From CALBTQ01 sp036725605 (GTDB lineage Bacteria; Lernaellota; Lernaellaia; Lernaellales; Lernaellaceae), in NCBI GenBank assembly GCA_036725605.1, contig DAIMDW010000006.1, forward strand, positions 1 through 64,000: 64,000 bases of DNA, read 5' to 3'. The notes under the pieces are model-generated. The model had not been told where the DNA came from and did not search any database. It worked only from the letters and a program-made list of their open reading frames with translations. Each line of letters begins with the position of its first letter. Position 1 is the stretch's first letter. Of this stretch, positions 1 to 9,956 are shown one piece after another. Both the position numbers and the translations under genes were made by a program.

Positions 1-849
1 GTCGTGTTGTCGGTCGAGCCGGTCGGCCGCCTGATGGAAGGACAGGCCAGCCGGCTGATTGTCGCAAACGGCGTCGCGCAGAACGGCGAAGACTGGCTGG
101 AATCGACGCACGGCGACGTGGCCGTGTGGGTCGAGGACGCCGGCGGGCTCGACGTGGAAGGCAGCCGCGCGGTCGGCGCGAGTCCGGTGCTGTACTTCGA
201 TCATCCGACCATCGCGCAGACGCAGCGCTGCGACGACTTCGAAAGCTCGGCGTTGCGCGGCGACTTCGCGGAAATCAAGGTGGCCGAGCGCGACGTGGTG
301 GTGACCAACGTGCGCCGCGACGGTTTTTACTGCCAGGACCTCGCCGAGCCCGGCGGCCAGTACGGCGGCATGTACGTGTACACGCACAACCAACCCACCG
401 GCCTGGAAGAGGGCATGACCCTGACCACCCTGCGCGGGCAGGTCGACGAATTTTTCGGTTTCACCGAACTGGGCTTTCCCGATTACCAGTTCTCGACGGT
501 GAAGATCGAGATGCCCGATCCGGTCGTGCTGACCGCGCAGATGACGGCCAACGACGACGGCATGGAGGCGCTGGAATCCAGTCTGGTGCGCGTGGAGGAC
601 GTGGTCGTGTGCCCGATGGACGACCAGTACACCGCGTACGATCAATGGCGCGTGCTGCTCAATCCCGACGGCGATTGCGACGAGCCGGCCGACACGATTC
701 TGGTTTCGGAAACCGCCGGCATCGAGGGCGTCGATCCGCCGAGCATGGTCGGCGACGAACTCGACGCGGTGACCGGCACGCTGCGTTATCACTACCTGGC
801 CGAACCGTCGTGGATGATCGTTCCCCGGCGCGCGGCGGACCTGGAATAG
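1..849 (+). CDS. OB-fold surface protein, 5' end outside window
   Basis: The frame is open from the first base, so the N-terminus and any signal peptide lie upstream; 282 residues are visible. The C-terminal two thirds resemble the OB-fold modules of the next three genes: a strand pair around 'DGFYCQD', a Gly-rich turn with 'GGMYVYTHN', a 'VRVEDVVV' strand, and an ending of the type 'G.LRYHY..PS..I.PRRAADLE'. In known families such modules accompany extracellular nucleases (YhcR/ExeM-type OB folds), but no nuclease catalytic domain is visible here. It is 19 nt upstream of the next gene, with the same closing motif, so it is probably the first visible member of a tandemly duplicated operon. 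Function is unknown; extracytoplasmic location is inferred from its paralogs. Confidence 0.7.
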   Translation, partial: VVLSVEPVGRLMEGQASRLIVANGVAQNGEDWLESTHGDVAVWVEDAGGLDVEGSRAVGASPVLYFDHPTIAQTQRCDDFESSALRGDFAEIKVAERDVVVTNVRRDGFYCQDLAEPGGQYGGMYVYTHNQPTGLEEGMTLTTLRGQVDEFFGFTELGFPDYQFSTVKIEMPDPVVLTAQMTANDDGMEALESSLVRVEDVVVCPMDDQYTAYDQWRVLLNPDGDCDEPADTILVSETAGIEGVDPPSMVGDELDAVTGTLRYHYLAEPSWMIVPRRAADLE

Positions 850-868
850 CGGCGGGGAGGAAGGACCG

Positions 869-2194
869 ATGAAGCAGACAACCGCGATGATCCTCCTGAC
901 CCTGATGTTGGCAACGGCGATCGGCTGTGGCGCGCTGGATAACGGCGACGCCGAGGACGTCGAAAAGACCTACGACGGCAGCGGCGTGGGCGTGCCCGCG
1001 ACCATTTACGAACTGCAGCGCGGCCGCGTCGCGGCGGAAACGCGCGTACTGTTGAGCCACGTGATCGTCACCACGCCGCTGACCGACTACGGCGACGGCT
1101 TCTTCGTGCAGGAAATGGAAGGCGGCCCCTACAGCGGCATTTACGTGTACGTCACCGGCGAAGCGTCGGGCGAGATCCGGCCCGAGGTCGGCGACGTGGT
1201 CGATATCGCCGGGCTCTACGACGAATACTACGAGCTGTCCGAACTGACGGTGAGCGCGATCGGCGATATGGAGGTGCTCGACAACCTCGGCTCGCCGGAT
1301 CCGGAGGTCGTCGACGCGCGGGATCTGGCCACCGGCAGCGACGAGGCCGAGAAGTGGGAAGGCGTGCTGGTGCGCGTCGAGGACGTGCAAGTGACCGAGC
1401 CGGACCTGGGTTGGAACGAATTCGAGATCAGCGGCGGCGCGATCGTCGACGATCTGTTCTGGCCGCCCGAATCGGCGTTCATTCCGCCCGACGACGCGCA
1501 GTTCGATTCGATCACCGGCGCGTTCACCTACACGTTCGAGGAATACAAAATCTGTCCGCGCTCCGCGGCCGACTTCGACGGCGACTGGGAGCCGGTGGGT
1601 CCGCTGGGCGAGGCGACGATCTACGAGATACAACAGGGCGACGTGCCGCTGGGCGCGACGGTCACGGTGACGGCGGTGATTTCCTCGCCGCTGAATTTTA
1701 ACGGCGACACCTTCTTCATCATGGAAGAGTCCGGCGGGCCGTGGAGCGGCGTGGCCGTGTACATGTACGACGAGGTGGCGGCGGTGTACAACGGCCAGGT
1801 CGGCGACGCAGTCGAGGTGACCGCGCAGGTGACCGAGTACTACGATCTGACCGAGCTGGTGGTGAAGGATCCGGGCGACCTGGTGCTGCTCAACGAGGGG
1901 CAGGCGCCGGACGCCGAGGAGATCGACCTGGACGACGTGGGCGAGAAATGGGAAGGCGTGCTGGTGCAGACCGGCGCGGTGACCGTTTCCGAAGCGGTGA
2001 ACAATTACGGCGAGTTTACGGTCGGCGACGGCAACGGCGAGTTGGTCGTCGACGACTTGTTCTTCGAAAAGTATCACTGGGAAACATACGGAATCGAAGC
2101 GGGCGACACGTTCGGCCGCATTCGCGGCATCCTGACCTACGACTACGGCGAATTCAAACTGGAGCCGCGGACCGATTCCGATCTAAGCGATTAA
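869..2194 (+). CDS. Lipoprotein with two OB-fold modules
   Basis: A 441-residue protein with a lipoprotein signal peptide: charged start, hydrophobic core, and lipobox 'AIGC' with Cys20. Two homologous modules follow, at about residues 45-225 and 245-440. Each has 'FF.(Q/M)E..GGP(Y/W)SG(I/V).VY', a 'VGD.V...G....YY.L(S/T)EL.V' segment, 'EKWEGVLV', and a C-terminal 'Y...E(Y/F)K(I/L)..PR...D'. A GGAGGAAGG ribosome-binding site at 856-864 supports ATG 869. Unlike the next two paralogs it has no poly-Asp spacer after the Cys. OB folds of this type bind nucleic acid or sugars in other proteins, but the ligand here is unknown. The 12-nt spacing to the next gene indicates one operon. Confidence 0.85.
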   Translation: MKQTTAMILLTLMLATAIGCGALDNGDAEDVEKTYDGSGVGVPATIYELQRGRVAAETRVLLSHVIVTTPLTDYGDGFFVQEMEGGPYSGIYVYVTGEASGEIRPEVGDVVDIAGLYDEYYELSELTVSAIGDMEVLDNLGSPDPEVVDARDLATGSDEAEKWEGVLVRVEDVQVTEPDLGWNEFEISGGAIVDDLFWPPESAFIPPDDAQFDSITGAFTYTFEEYKICPRSAADFDGDWEPVGPLGEATIYEIQQGDVPLGATVTVTAVISSPLNFNGDTFFIMEESGGPWSGVAVYMYDEVAAVYNGQVGDAVEVTAQVTEYYDLTELVVKDPGDLVLLNEGQAPDAEEIDLDDVGEKWEGVLVQTGAVTVSEAVNNYGEFTVGDGNGELVVDDLFFEKYHWETYGIEAGDTFGRIRGILTYDYGEFKLEPRTDSDLSD

Positions 2195-2206
2195 CGGGAG
2201 GACCTC

Positions 2207-3052
<846 letters not shown>

Positions 3053-3074
3053 TCCCTTCTCAGAGGTGAGGACA

Positions 3075-4061
3075 ATGAAGGCGAAATGGGTTTGGTTACT
3101 GCTCGTGCTGCTGTGCGCATCGACGCTGCTGCTCGTCCAGGCGTGCGCCCTGGGTGACGACGATGACGATGATGACGACGACGATCTGGATTTCGACGAT
3201 GACGACGACGACGACGCCGCCGACGACGATGACGACGCCGCCGATGATGACGATGACGACGACGATGATGACGACGATGATGACGACGACGACGATGACG
3301 ACGACGACACCGGCGACGACGACACGGGCGATGACGACACCGGCGATGACGACACCGGCGATGACGACACGGGCGATGACGACACGGGCGATGACGACAC
3401 GGGCGACGACGACACCGGCGGCGACGACACGATCTACGACGTGCAGAACGGCACGATTCCGGAAGACACGACCGTAACGCTGGCCGACGTGGTCGTGACG
3501 GTCGACAGCAATACGCAAGGTTTCTGGATTCAGGAACCGCTCGACGAGAAAGTGCCCTACACCTATGAATATTCCGGCGTGTACGTGTTTTTCAGTCTTT
3601 CTGAGGGCAAAACGGTGACCGTCAGCCGCGGCGACGTGGTGACGGTGACCGGCGTGACCGACGAATACAACAAGATGACGGAAATCAAAGTCACCAGCGA
3701 GTCCGACGTGACCGTCACCGGCACGGGCAGCTTGCCGCCGTTTTACACGAACACCACCGACGTTTTCGGCGGGTGGGAGGCAACGGATCCGGAACCCTAC
3801 GAGGGTGTGCTGGTCAAGGTGGTCGACGTCAGCGTGACGCTCAACGCGGGCAGCGGCGTGTACTGGATCGCCCAGACATCCAAACTCGACGACGGCAACG
3901 TGCGCGTCGACGACTGGTATTACGATCTGGCCGCCACGGCGGGCGACGCCTACAGCTACATTTGCGGTCCGCTGTATCAGGGCGCCGACAGCGGCGGCCA
4001 TGTGAACTATCGCATTCAGCCGCGCGATATGAACGACGTGTCGGAAGCTACATTTAAATAA
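3075..4061 (+). CDS. Lipoprotein with DDDTG-repeat stalk and OB-fold module
   Basis: From ATG 3075 the protein has 328 residues: lipoprotein signal (lipobox 'VQAC', Cys24), a poly-Asp region, eight DDDTG-type repeats ending near residue 118, then one OB-fold module. An upstream in-frame GTG at 3066 is possible. ATG 3075 is preferred because a GAGGTGAGG Shine-Dalgarno-like stretch (3063-3071) lies just before it and would be inside the gene if GTG were used. The module is more divergent than its neighbours ('GFWIQEP', 'YSGVYVFFS', 'YEGVLVKVVDVSV', 'YRIQPRDMNDVSE') but keeps the same order of elements. It is 22 nt after the previous gene and is probably the last lipoprotein of the operon before the barrel gene. 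Confidence 0.83.
   Translation: MKAKWVWLLLVLLCASTLLLVQACALGDDDDDDDDDDLDFDDDDDDDAADDDDDAADDDDDDDDDDDDDDDDDDDDDDTGDDDTGDDDTGDDDTGDDDTGDDDTGDDDTGDDDTGGDDTIYDVQNGTIPEDTTVTLADVVVTVDSNTQGFWIQEPLDEKVPYTYEYSGVYVFFSLSEGKTVTVSRGDVVTVTGVTDEYNKMTEIKVTSESDVTVTGTGSLPPFYTNTTDVFGGWEATDPEPYEGVLVKVVDVSVTLNAGSGVYWIAQTSKLDDGNVRVDDWYYDLAATAGDAYSYICGPLYQGADSGGHVNYRIQPRDMNDVSEATFK
3156..3430 (+). repeat. Asp codon tract grading into 15-bp DDDTG repeats
   Basis: The first part (about 3156-3305) is a GAC/GAT tract. The second (about 3306-3426) is a 15-bp unit of the form GAYGACGACACSGGC encoding DDDTG, repeated about eight times. It lies inside the lipoprotein gene at 3075 and is coding, not a CRISPR or noncoding satellite. 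Confidence 0.9.
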
Positions 4062-4120
4062 ACGATGAACGACGCGGGCGATCCACGCGGTCGCCCGCGG
4101 TTACCACAACGGAGGATTCC

Positions 4121-5659
4121 GTGAGACTGCACATCCGCGTTTGCTGGATCGGGTTGCTCGTGTTGTTGTTGGCTTCGACGGCGATGGCCGGCGAGTTCAT
4201 GGACACCTGGCTGACCTTCGCGTTTTCCGACGACAACATCTTCGCCGACGCCGAAGACCGCAGCCCGCGTCCGGGCTTCCACTACACGGGCAACGAGGCG
4301 TTCTTCGACAATTACAACAGCGCCTACACCGGCTATGAAACGCTGGCGCACCTGGTGTTGTACAAGAAGATGCAGAGCTACTTCCGCCATCTCGAGTTGG
4401 AGGCGGCGCTGGTCATCCAGTTGGAAAACGTGACCGACGAAGTGACCTGGGACACCGAAACGCAACTGCGCGACGACGGTTCGTACATCAAGCTCAACTA
4501 CTATTTCGATGCGGAGAAAATGCAGGGCGACCTGCTGGCGCTCACGCTGTTCCCCATCGATTCGGACCGCTTCCGCCTCGGTTACAGCTACGACATCACC
4601 TGGGGCGGCAACGCGACCTGGCCGACCAACACCAATCCGGTGCCCGGCATGCGCCTGCAGTACGACTTCGGCACCGCGCCGTCGGCGACCTTCGGCGGCT
4701 ACGTGCTGGGCGGTGTGAAGGCCGCGCGATTGCTCAACGAGGAAATCAACGAGGTCGACACCTACTACGGCTACCTGTTCGGCATGGGCCTGGACTTCGG
4801 CAAAAAACTGCTGTGGGAGATGAACGGCGGCGTGTTCGAGAAGGGCGTGTTCCCGCCGCAGTCGATCGACAGCGACGTGGGCGGCGAGGTGATCGACGCG
4901 CACGGCGTTTCCACGCGCCTGACCTACCGCGACGGTCTGCCGATCGGCGACAGCGTGGACTTCCGCCTCTACAAAAACGACCTGGCGGCGGTGCGCAAGG
5001 CGGCCGAGCCGGAGCAGTACGACCAGGGTCTTTCGTACATGATCTCAACCGAAGCGACCTACCGCGAGCAGATGATGCTCGACTGGGACGATCCGGACAC
5101 GACGCTGTATTACCCGGCGATGGCCGGCGATCTCAACGTCAAATTCAAGTTCGGTCACCTGCGTCTGTTCGGCGACGTTGTTTACCGGCAGCTCGCCTAC
5201 ATTTTGTTCGACGTGCCGGGGCTGGCGCCGTTCTACGCGTTCCCCGACGACGCGGAAATCACCGACGAGTATTTCACCGCCGGCGGTTTCGACTACAACT
5301 TCCCCGACTGGCATCTGACGCTCGGGTTGATCGGCGGCTACAAGCATCCGGCGACCTACAAGGGCGCGACCGACATTCCCGACGCGGCCGACGAACAGAA
5401 CGTGATCGTCGTGCGCGATCTGGGCGATCTGGAAATTCTGCCCAAGGGCGAGGAAGCCTACGACATCGTGACGGTCAAACCCAACGTCAAGCTGGAACTG
5501 GCCGACGGCTTCAACCTGCTGGGCGAAGTGCAGTACACGATTGATAAGAACCGCACCAAGTACGTCGACGATGCGCGCGGCGTGGCCACGCGCGAGTTCG
5601 AGGACGAAACGGTGACCAACCCGATCGGCTTCTCGCTGTTGATGCAGGCGCGGTTCTAA
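4121..5659 (+). CDS. Outer-membrane beta-barrel protein
   Basis: A 512-residue protein with a Sec signal peptide (cleavage expected after 'AMA', residue 23) and a long series of alternating hydrophobic/polar strands rich in Tyr, Phe and Asp. It ends in 'LLMQARF', a terminal Phe typical of BAM-recognised barrels. The GTG start at 4121 has a perfect GGAGG 10 nt upstream (4111-4115). It lies 59 nt downstream of the OB-fold lipoproteins on the same strand and is closed by the terminator at 5683-5712, so it is likely the last gene of that operon. That arrangement would fit a barrel working with surface lipoproteins, but no substrate can be named. No SusD, TonB box or plug domain is visible, so it is porin-like. 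Confidence 0.75.
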   Translation: MRLHIRVCWIGLLVLLLASTAMAGEFMDTWLTFAFSDDNIFADAEDRSPRPGFHYTGNEAFFDNYNSAYTGYETLAHLVLYKKMQSYFRHLELEAALVIQLENVTDEVTWDTETQLRDDGSYIKLNYYFDAEKMQGDLLALTLFPIDSDRFRLGYSYDITWGGNATWPTNTNPVPGMRLQYDFGTAPSATFGGYVLGGVKAARLLNEEINEVDTYYGYLFGMGLDFGKKLLWEMNGGVFEKGVFPPQSIDSDVGGEVIDAHGVSTRLTYRDGLPIGDSVDFRLYKNDLAAVRKAAEPEQYDQGLSYMISTEATYREQMMLDWDDPDTTLYYPAMAGDLNVKFKFGHLRLFGDVVYRQLAYILFDVPGLAPFYAFPDDAEITDEYFTAGGFDYNFPDWHLTLGLIGGYKHPATYKGATDIPDAADEQNVIVVRDLGDLEILPKGEEAYDIVTVKPNVKLELADGFNLLGEVQYTIDKNRTKYVDDARGVATREFEDETVTNPIGFSLLMQARF

Positions 5660-5682
5660 ACTCAACCCGATGCTTAAACGAA

Positions 5683-5712
5683 AACGGGGGGTCACGGCCC
5701 CCCGTTCTTTAT
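5683..5712 (+). terminator. Bidirectional intrinsic terminator
   Basis: A perfect 9-bp stem (AACGGGGGG at 5683-5691 with its complement at 5698-5706) with a 6-nt loop, followed by a T-rich stretch. It sits between the converging barrel gene (ends 5659) and pckA (ends 5733 on the minus strand) and can serve both. Confidence 0.8.
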
Positions 5713-5732
5713 TAATGATCTGTGCGGATTTT

Positions 5733-7313
5733 TCACACCTTCGGCGCGGCCGCTTTGATCTCCTCGGTGGCGTATTCGCTGTACTCCTTGAAGTTTTCCG
5801 CGAACAGGCCGGCGAGCTTTTTGGCGGTCGCCGTATAGGCGCGTTTGTCGGCCCAGGTGGCTTTGGGCTGCAGCATTTCGCCGGGCACGCCGGGCACCTC
5901 TTTGGGCACCAGCACCTGGAAGATCGGATCGGGCGTGAACTCGACGTCGTCGAGCGCGCCGCCGAGCGCCGCGTGGATCATCGCGCGGGTCTGCTTGATC
6001 GGCATGCGGTGCCCGACGCCGTAGGGTCCTTCGGTCCAGCCGGTGTTGATCAGCCAGCAGTTGACCTTGTGCTTGCGGATTTTCTTGCCGAGCAGATCGG
6101 CGTAGACGGTCGGGTGCAGCACCATGAACGGCGCGCCGAAGCAGGCCGAGAAGGTGGCTTGCGGTTCGGTGATGCCGCGCTCGGTGCCGGCGACCTTGGC
6201 CGTGTAGCCCGACAGGAAATGATACATCGCCTGCGCCGGGGTCATTTTTGCGATCGGCGGCATGACGCCGAAGGCGTCGGCGGTGAGCATGATGATGTTG
6301 GTCGGGTGCTCGGCCAGCCCGTCGGAATCGGAGTTGGGGATGAAGTTCAGCGGATAGGACGCGCGCGTGTTGACCGTCAGCGAACCGTCGTTGAGGTCGA
6401 TCAGGCGCGTGGCGTGATCGATGGCGACGTTCTCGAGGATCGTGCCGAAGCGGCGCGTGCAGGCGTAGATTTCCGGCTCGGCCTCCGGCGAAAGGTTGAT
6501 GACCTTCGCGTAGCAGCCGCCTTCGTAATTGAAGATGCCGTTGTTGGACCAGCCGTGCTCGTCGTCGCCGATCAGCGTGCGGTGCGGATCGCTGGAGAGC
6601 GTGGTTTTGCCCGTGCCCGACAAGCCGAAGAAGATCGCCACGTCGCCGTTGGGTCCCTGGTTGGCCGAGCAGTGCATGCCCAGCACCCTCTGTTGCGGCA
6701 GCAGGTAGTTCATCACCGAAAAGACCGATTTTTTGATTTCGCCGGCGTAGGCCGTGCCGCCGATGATGATCGTTTTTTCGGTGAAGTTGGCGATGATGAA
6801 CGCTTCGCTGTTGGTGCCGTCGATTTCGGGATTGGCCTTGAAATTCGGCGCGTGCAGCACGGTGAATTCCGGCACGAAGTCGCTCTTCTTCGCCTGGTCG
6901 GGATCGCGGCGGAACATGTTGCGCGCGAACAGGTTCGCCCAGGCCGATTCGTTGATCACCCGCAACGCGAGGCGATATTTCGGATCGGCGCCGGCGTAGC
7001 AATCATGCACGTAGATGTCGCGGCCCTGGAAATAGGCGCGCAGGCGCGCTTCGAGCGCCTTGTAAACCTCCGGCTCGATCGGCCGATTGACCTTGCCCCA
7101 CCATACCTTTTTACTGTTGAAGCGATCGCGCACGATGAATTTGTCGTTCGGCGAACGTCCGGTGTACTGGCCCGTGCGCACGACGATCGGTCCCTCGTGG
7201 GCGATCAATCCTTCCCGCCGCCGGATGATCTGCGAATAAAGCGCCGGCGTGGGTAAATTGCGGTAAACGTGCCCCAGGTTTTTGAAGCCCGGATAGATGT
7301 CCTGATTTGCCAA
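5733..7313 (-). CDS. pckA: Phosphoenolpyruvate carboxykinase (ATP)
   Basis: Converts oxaloacetate plus ATP to phosphoenolpyruvate, CO2 and ADP at the branch point of gluconeogenesis. It has 526 residues from the TTG start at 7313, the normal size for the ATP-dependent family. Visible motifs are the substrate loop 'VRTGQYTGRSPNDK', the phosphate-binding 'GLSGTGKTT' (bases 6601-6626), the metal-binding 'LIGDDEHGW', and 'FSACFGAPF'. The start is set by AAGGAGG six bases before the TTG; the longer in-frame extension to 7475 has no family-like sequence. It is transcribed divergently from the haem-sensor kinase. Together with the nearby acyl-CoA operon it suggests growth on acetate or other organic acids. 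Confidence 0.96.
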   Translation of the reverse strand: MANQDIYPGFKNLGHVYRNLPTPALYSQIIRRREGLIAHEGPIVVRTGQYTGRSPNDKFIVRDRFNSKKVWWGKVNRPIEPEVYKALEARLRAYFQGRDIYVHDCYAGADPKYRLALRVINESAWANLFARNMFRRDPDQAKKSDFVPEFTVLHAPNFKANPEIDGTNSEAFIIANFTEKTIIIGGTAYAGEIKKSVFSVMNYLLPQQRVLGMHCSANQGPNGDVAIFFGLSGTGKTTLSSDPHRTLIGDDEHGWSNNGIFNYEGGCYAKVINLSPEAEPEIYACTRRFGTILENVAIDHATRLIDLNDGSLTVNTRASYPLNFIPNSDSDGLAEHPTNIIMLTADAFGVMPPIAKMTPAQAMYHFLSGYTAKVAGTERGITEPQATFSACFGAPFMVLHPTVYADLLGKKIRKHKVNCWLINTGWTEGPYGVGHRMPIKQTRAMIHAALGGALDDVEFTPDPIFQVLVPKEVPGVPGEMLQPKATWADKRAYTATAKKLAGLFAENFKEYSEYATEEIKAAAPKV

Positions 7314-7682
7314 TTTGAGCCTCCTTGGCGATATCTTTTCATTCGCGAAAATTTTTTGTTTACGGATGCAATCGGACAACCTGTTCATTATGAGGGTTCC
7401 GCGAGCAAAAGCAATCTTTGTCTGCCGATTTTCCCCGGTGAATTCGGTCGGAACCGCAAGCGGATTTTTTCGCATCGGCGGAATTTGTGCGTCTGCTTGG
7501 ATGTGGAAATTTTTACGAATGAATGATGGAATTTGTTTTATTTGTCAAATAGTTGAAGAAATAGAAGAAATGCAAAATCCAGGGATTTAAAAGTCAATTC
7601 ACATGGTCAATCGCCCGATACATATAGGGTTGTGAGAGGTTCTCGGGATCTCTTTTTTTCTGGGCCGATATCGAGGAAAAAA
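7314..7682. other. Divergent intergenic region pckA / sensor kinase
   Basis: About 370 bases between two divergent genes, AT-richer than the flanks. Apart from the pckA ribosome-binding site and the candidate pckA promoter, no RNA gene or convincing ORF was seen. Promoters for both directions must lie here. Confidence 0.6.
7387..7414 (-). promoter_or_regulatory. Possible sigma70-type promoter of pckA
   Basis: On the minus strand, TTGCTT (7414-7409) and CATAAT (7392-7387) are separated by 16 bp, about 75 bases before the pckA start. Both boxes match the vegetative consensus moderately. Confidence 0.35.
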
Positions 7683-9944
7683 TTGGGGCTGCTGAAAAAT
7701 ATTGCGGCAAAATTTCTGGTCATTCTTTCGATTTGCGCGCTGGCTTTCATCGTGTTCTCCATCGTGCGGAATTTTCAACTCGCCAAGCGGCATACCGATG
7801 ATTTGATCCAGCAACAGGCCAAGTTGGCCATGGAATACAACCTGGCGGTGCGCGAGTACGTCTCGCACGTCGTTCGCCCGTACCTCAATGAAAAGTTGAG
7901 CGGTGAGGATTTCGACCCCCAGGTGATGTCGTCCTCGTACGTTTCGCACGAGTTGTTCGAGCGGGTACGAGAAAAGTTTCCGGAGTACGTCCTCAAGTTT
8001 TCCGCCACCGAGCCGCGTAATCCGGCCAATTCCGCCGGTCCCGACGAAAAGAATATCATCGAGTATTTCAACGCCAATCCGGAAAAGAAAGTCTGGCTCG
8101 GCGAAATCGATATGAACAAAAAAGAGTATTTCGGAATCTTCGTGGCGCGGCGCATGGAAGAAAGCTGTCTGCAATGCCATGGCGATCCCATGGATGCGCC
8201 GGATAATCTACGAAAAATCTATGGCGAGAAAACGGGCTTTTATCGTCATGTCGGGGAGACGATCGCGCTGGATACGGTGGCGATTCCCAAATCGCAGATC
8301 AACGATACGCTGCGCGCGGAACTGAACCAGCAGGTGTTGATCTCCGTTCTAATTATTCTGATTTCCATGCTGCTGGCCTTTGTGGTGTTTCGGCGCTTCA
8401 TCTCCCATCCGATGGGCCGCCTGGCCGCGCACTTCGATCGGCTGAGTTCGTCGGAGGATTATGGGAGCATTCGACCGTTGCCGACCAAGGGGCAGGACGA
8501 GTTTTCCGTGCTGACCCGCAGCTTCAATATTTTGGCCGCCAAATTCAACGAGCACCAATCGGGGCTGGAGCGGCAGGTGCAGGAACGCACGCTGGAACTG
8601 GCCGAATCCAACGAGGAACTGGCGAGCGAAGTTCAGGAACGCAAGCAGGCGGAGCAAACGCTGCGACTCAACGAACGGCGGTTGGAAGCGATGCTGCATC
8701 TGACCCAGATGTTCAATTGCACGCGCCGTGAAATTATCGATTTCGTGCTGACGGAGATCGTCAAGCTGACCAAAAGCGAAATGGGTTACATCATCTTGTT
8801 GGGCGAGGTCGAAAATATCGAGAGCGTCGGCGTCTGGACGATCAGGGAAACCGACACCCAGGCGGTCAAGCCGTTGCACGAGGTGAACGATCATCCGCTG
8901 TTGAAAAAGCTGGTGCGCGAGGCGACGCCGTACGCCGGCAACGGCAACCACGGCGACGCCGGTCATCTGTTCGGCGAGTTGCTGACCGGGTCGGTAAATG
9001 TGACGCGCCACATCAACATCCCCATGATGCAGGAGGGGAAAGTGGTGGCGTTGGTCGGGGTGGCCAACAAGCAAACGGCATACGACGAAGGGGACGTGCG
9101 GCAGTTGACGATTCTCTTCGGCTCCATGTGGCGCCTGTTCATGGAAAAAGCGGCGTTGGAAGAAAAGGAAAAGCTGACGCGCCAATTGCAGGACGCGCGC
9201 AAGATGGAGGCGATCGGGCGTCTGGCCGGCGGCGTGGCGCACGACTTCAACAACATTCTGACCGGCATCTCGGGCTACGCCGAATTGCTGTTGGCGCAAA
9301 TCCGTGACCAGGACATCAATCAGGCCGCCGGGGAGATCAAAAACGCCGCCCAACGCGCCGCGAAGCTGACGCAGCAATTGCTGGCCTTCAGCCGTCAGCA
9401 GGTGATTTCCCCACAGGTCGTCGATTTGAATCACGTCATCGAGCAGGCGTTGCCGCAGTTGCGCCGCTCGTCGCGCGACGATGTGGAAATCGTGTTTCTG
9501 CCGCAGGAACGGACCTTCGACACGGTCATCGATCCGGAACAGTTCAACCAGATCATGCAAAATTTGTTGGTCAACGCCAACGAAGCCATGCCGCGGGGCG
9601 GACGGGTGACGATCGAGACGAAGCGAACTTATTTGGATAAATCATTTTGCCGTAAATACGCCACGGTGAGCGAGGGCGATTACATCGAGGTAAGCGTGCG
9701 CGACACCGGTCAGGGCATTGCCGCGCAAAAGCTCGACAAGATTTTCGAACCGTTTTTCACGACCAAGGAATTCGGCAAAGGCTCCGGTTTGGGCCTGGCG
9801 ACGGTCTACGGCATCGTCGAGCAGAATCGCGGCGCCATCGAGGTGGAATCGAACCCCGACGAGGGCACGGAATTCCGCCTTTACCTGCCGGCGCAAAGCC
9901 AGCGGCTGGGGTTGTCGGGGGCCGAATCGGCGGCGGAAATGTAA
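7683..9944 (+). CDS. Sensor histidine kinase with c-type haem (DUF3365/Tll0287-like) sensor and GAF domain
   Basis: Membrane kinase of 753 residues. Order: TM1 (about 5-28); an extracytoplasmic Tll0287-like domain with a CXXCH haem-attachment motif at residues 162-166 (bases 8166-8180); TM2 (about 217-238); HAMP; coiled coil; GAF-like region (about 345-500); HisKA with 'GGVAHDFNN' (His520); HATPase_c with 'GQGIAAQKLDKIFEPFFTTK' and 'GSGLGLATVYGIV'. The haem domain implies redox or gas sensing in the periplasm; this follows from the family, not from data here. A GTG at 7632 would add 17 residues, but TTG 7683 has a GAGG seven bases upstream and starts just before TM1. No receiver domain or adjacent response regulator is present. 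Confidence 0.85.
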   Translation: MGLLKNIAAKFLVILSICALAFIVFSIVRNFQLAKRHTDDLIQQQAKLAMEYNLAVREYVSHVVRPYLNEKLSGEDFDPQVMSSSYVSHELFERVREKFPEYVLKFSATEPRNPANSAGPDEKNIIEYFNANPEKKVWLGEIDMNKKEYFGIFVARRMEESCLQCHGDPMDAPDNLRKIYGEKTGFYRHVGETIALDTVAIPKSQINDTLRAELNQQVLISVLIILISMLLAFVVFRRFISHPMGRLAAHFDRLSSSEDYGSIRPLPTKGQDEFSVLTRSFNILAAKFNEHQSGLERQVQERTLELAESNEELASEVQERKQAEQTLRLNERRLEAMLHLTQMFNCTRREIIDFVLTEIVKLTKSEMGYIILLGEVENIESVGVWTIRETDTQAVKPLHEVNDHPLLKKLVREATPYAGNGNHGDAGHLFGELLTGSVNVTRHINIPMMQEGKVVALVGVANKQTAYDEGDVRQLTILFGSMWRLFMEKAALEEKEKLTRQLQDARKMEAIGRLAGGVAHDFNNILTGISGYAELLLAQIRDQDINQAAGEIKNAAQRAAKLTQQLLAFSRQQVISPQVVDLNHVIEQALPQLRRSSRDDVEIVFLPQERTFDTVIDPEQFNQIMQNLLVNANEAMPRGGRVTIETKRTYLDKSFCRKYATVSEGDYIEVSVRDTGQGIAAQKLDKIFEPFFTTKEFGKGSGLGLATVYGIVEQNRGAIEVESNPDEGTEFRLYLPAQSQRLGLSGAESAAEM

Positions 9945-9956
9945 GTCGAACCGTTT

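Noticed and set aside
3066..3074. GTG start for the third lipoprotein
   Set aside because: It lies inside the Shine-Dalgarno-like stretch serving ATG 3075.
3300..3430. Short regular repeats that could be mistaken for a CRISPR array
   Set aside because: The units are 15 bp, contiguous without spacers, in frame, and encode DDDTG.
5670..7256. 528-codon + strand frame opposite pckA
   Set aside because: The minus-strand pckA has all family motifs and a strong ribosome-binding site; the + frame is a GC-skew shadow.
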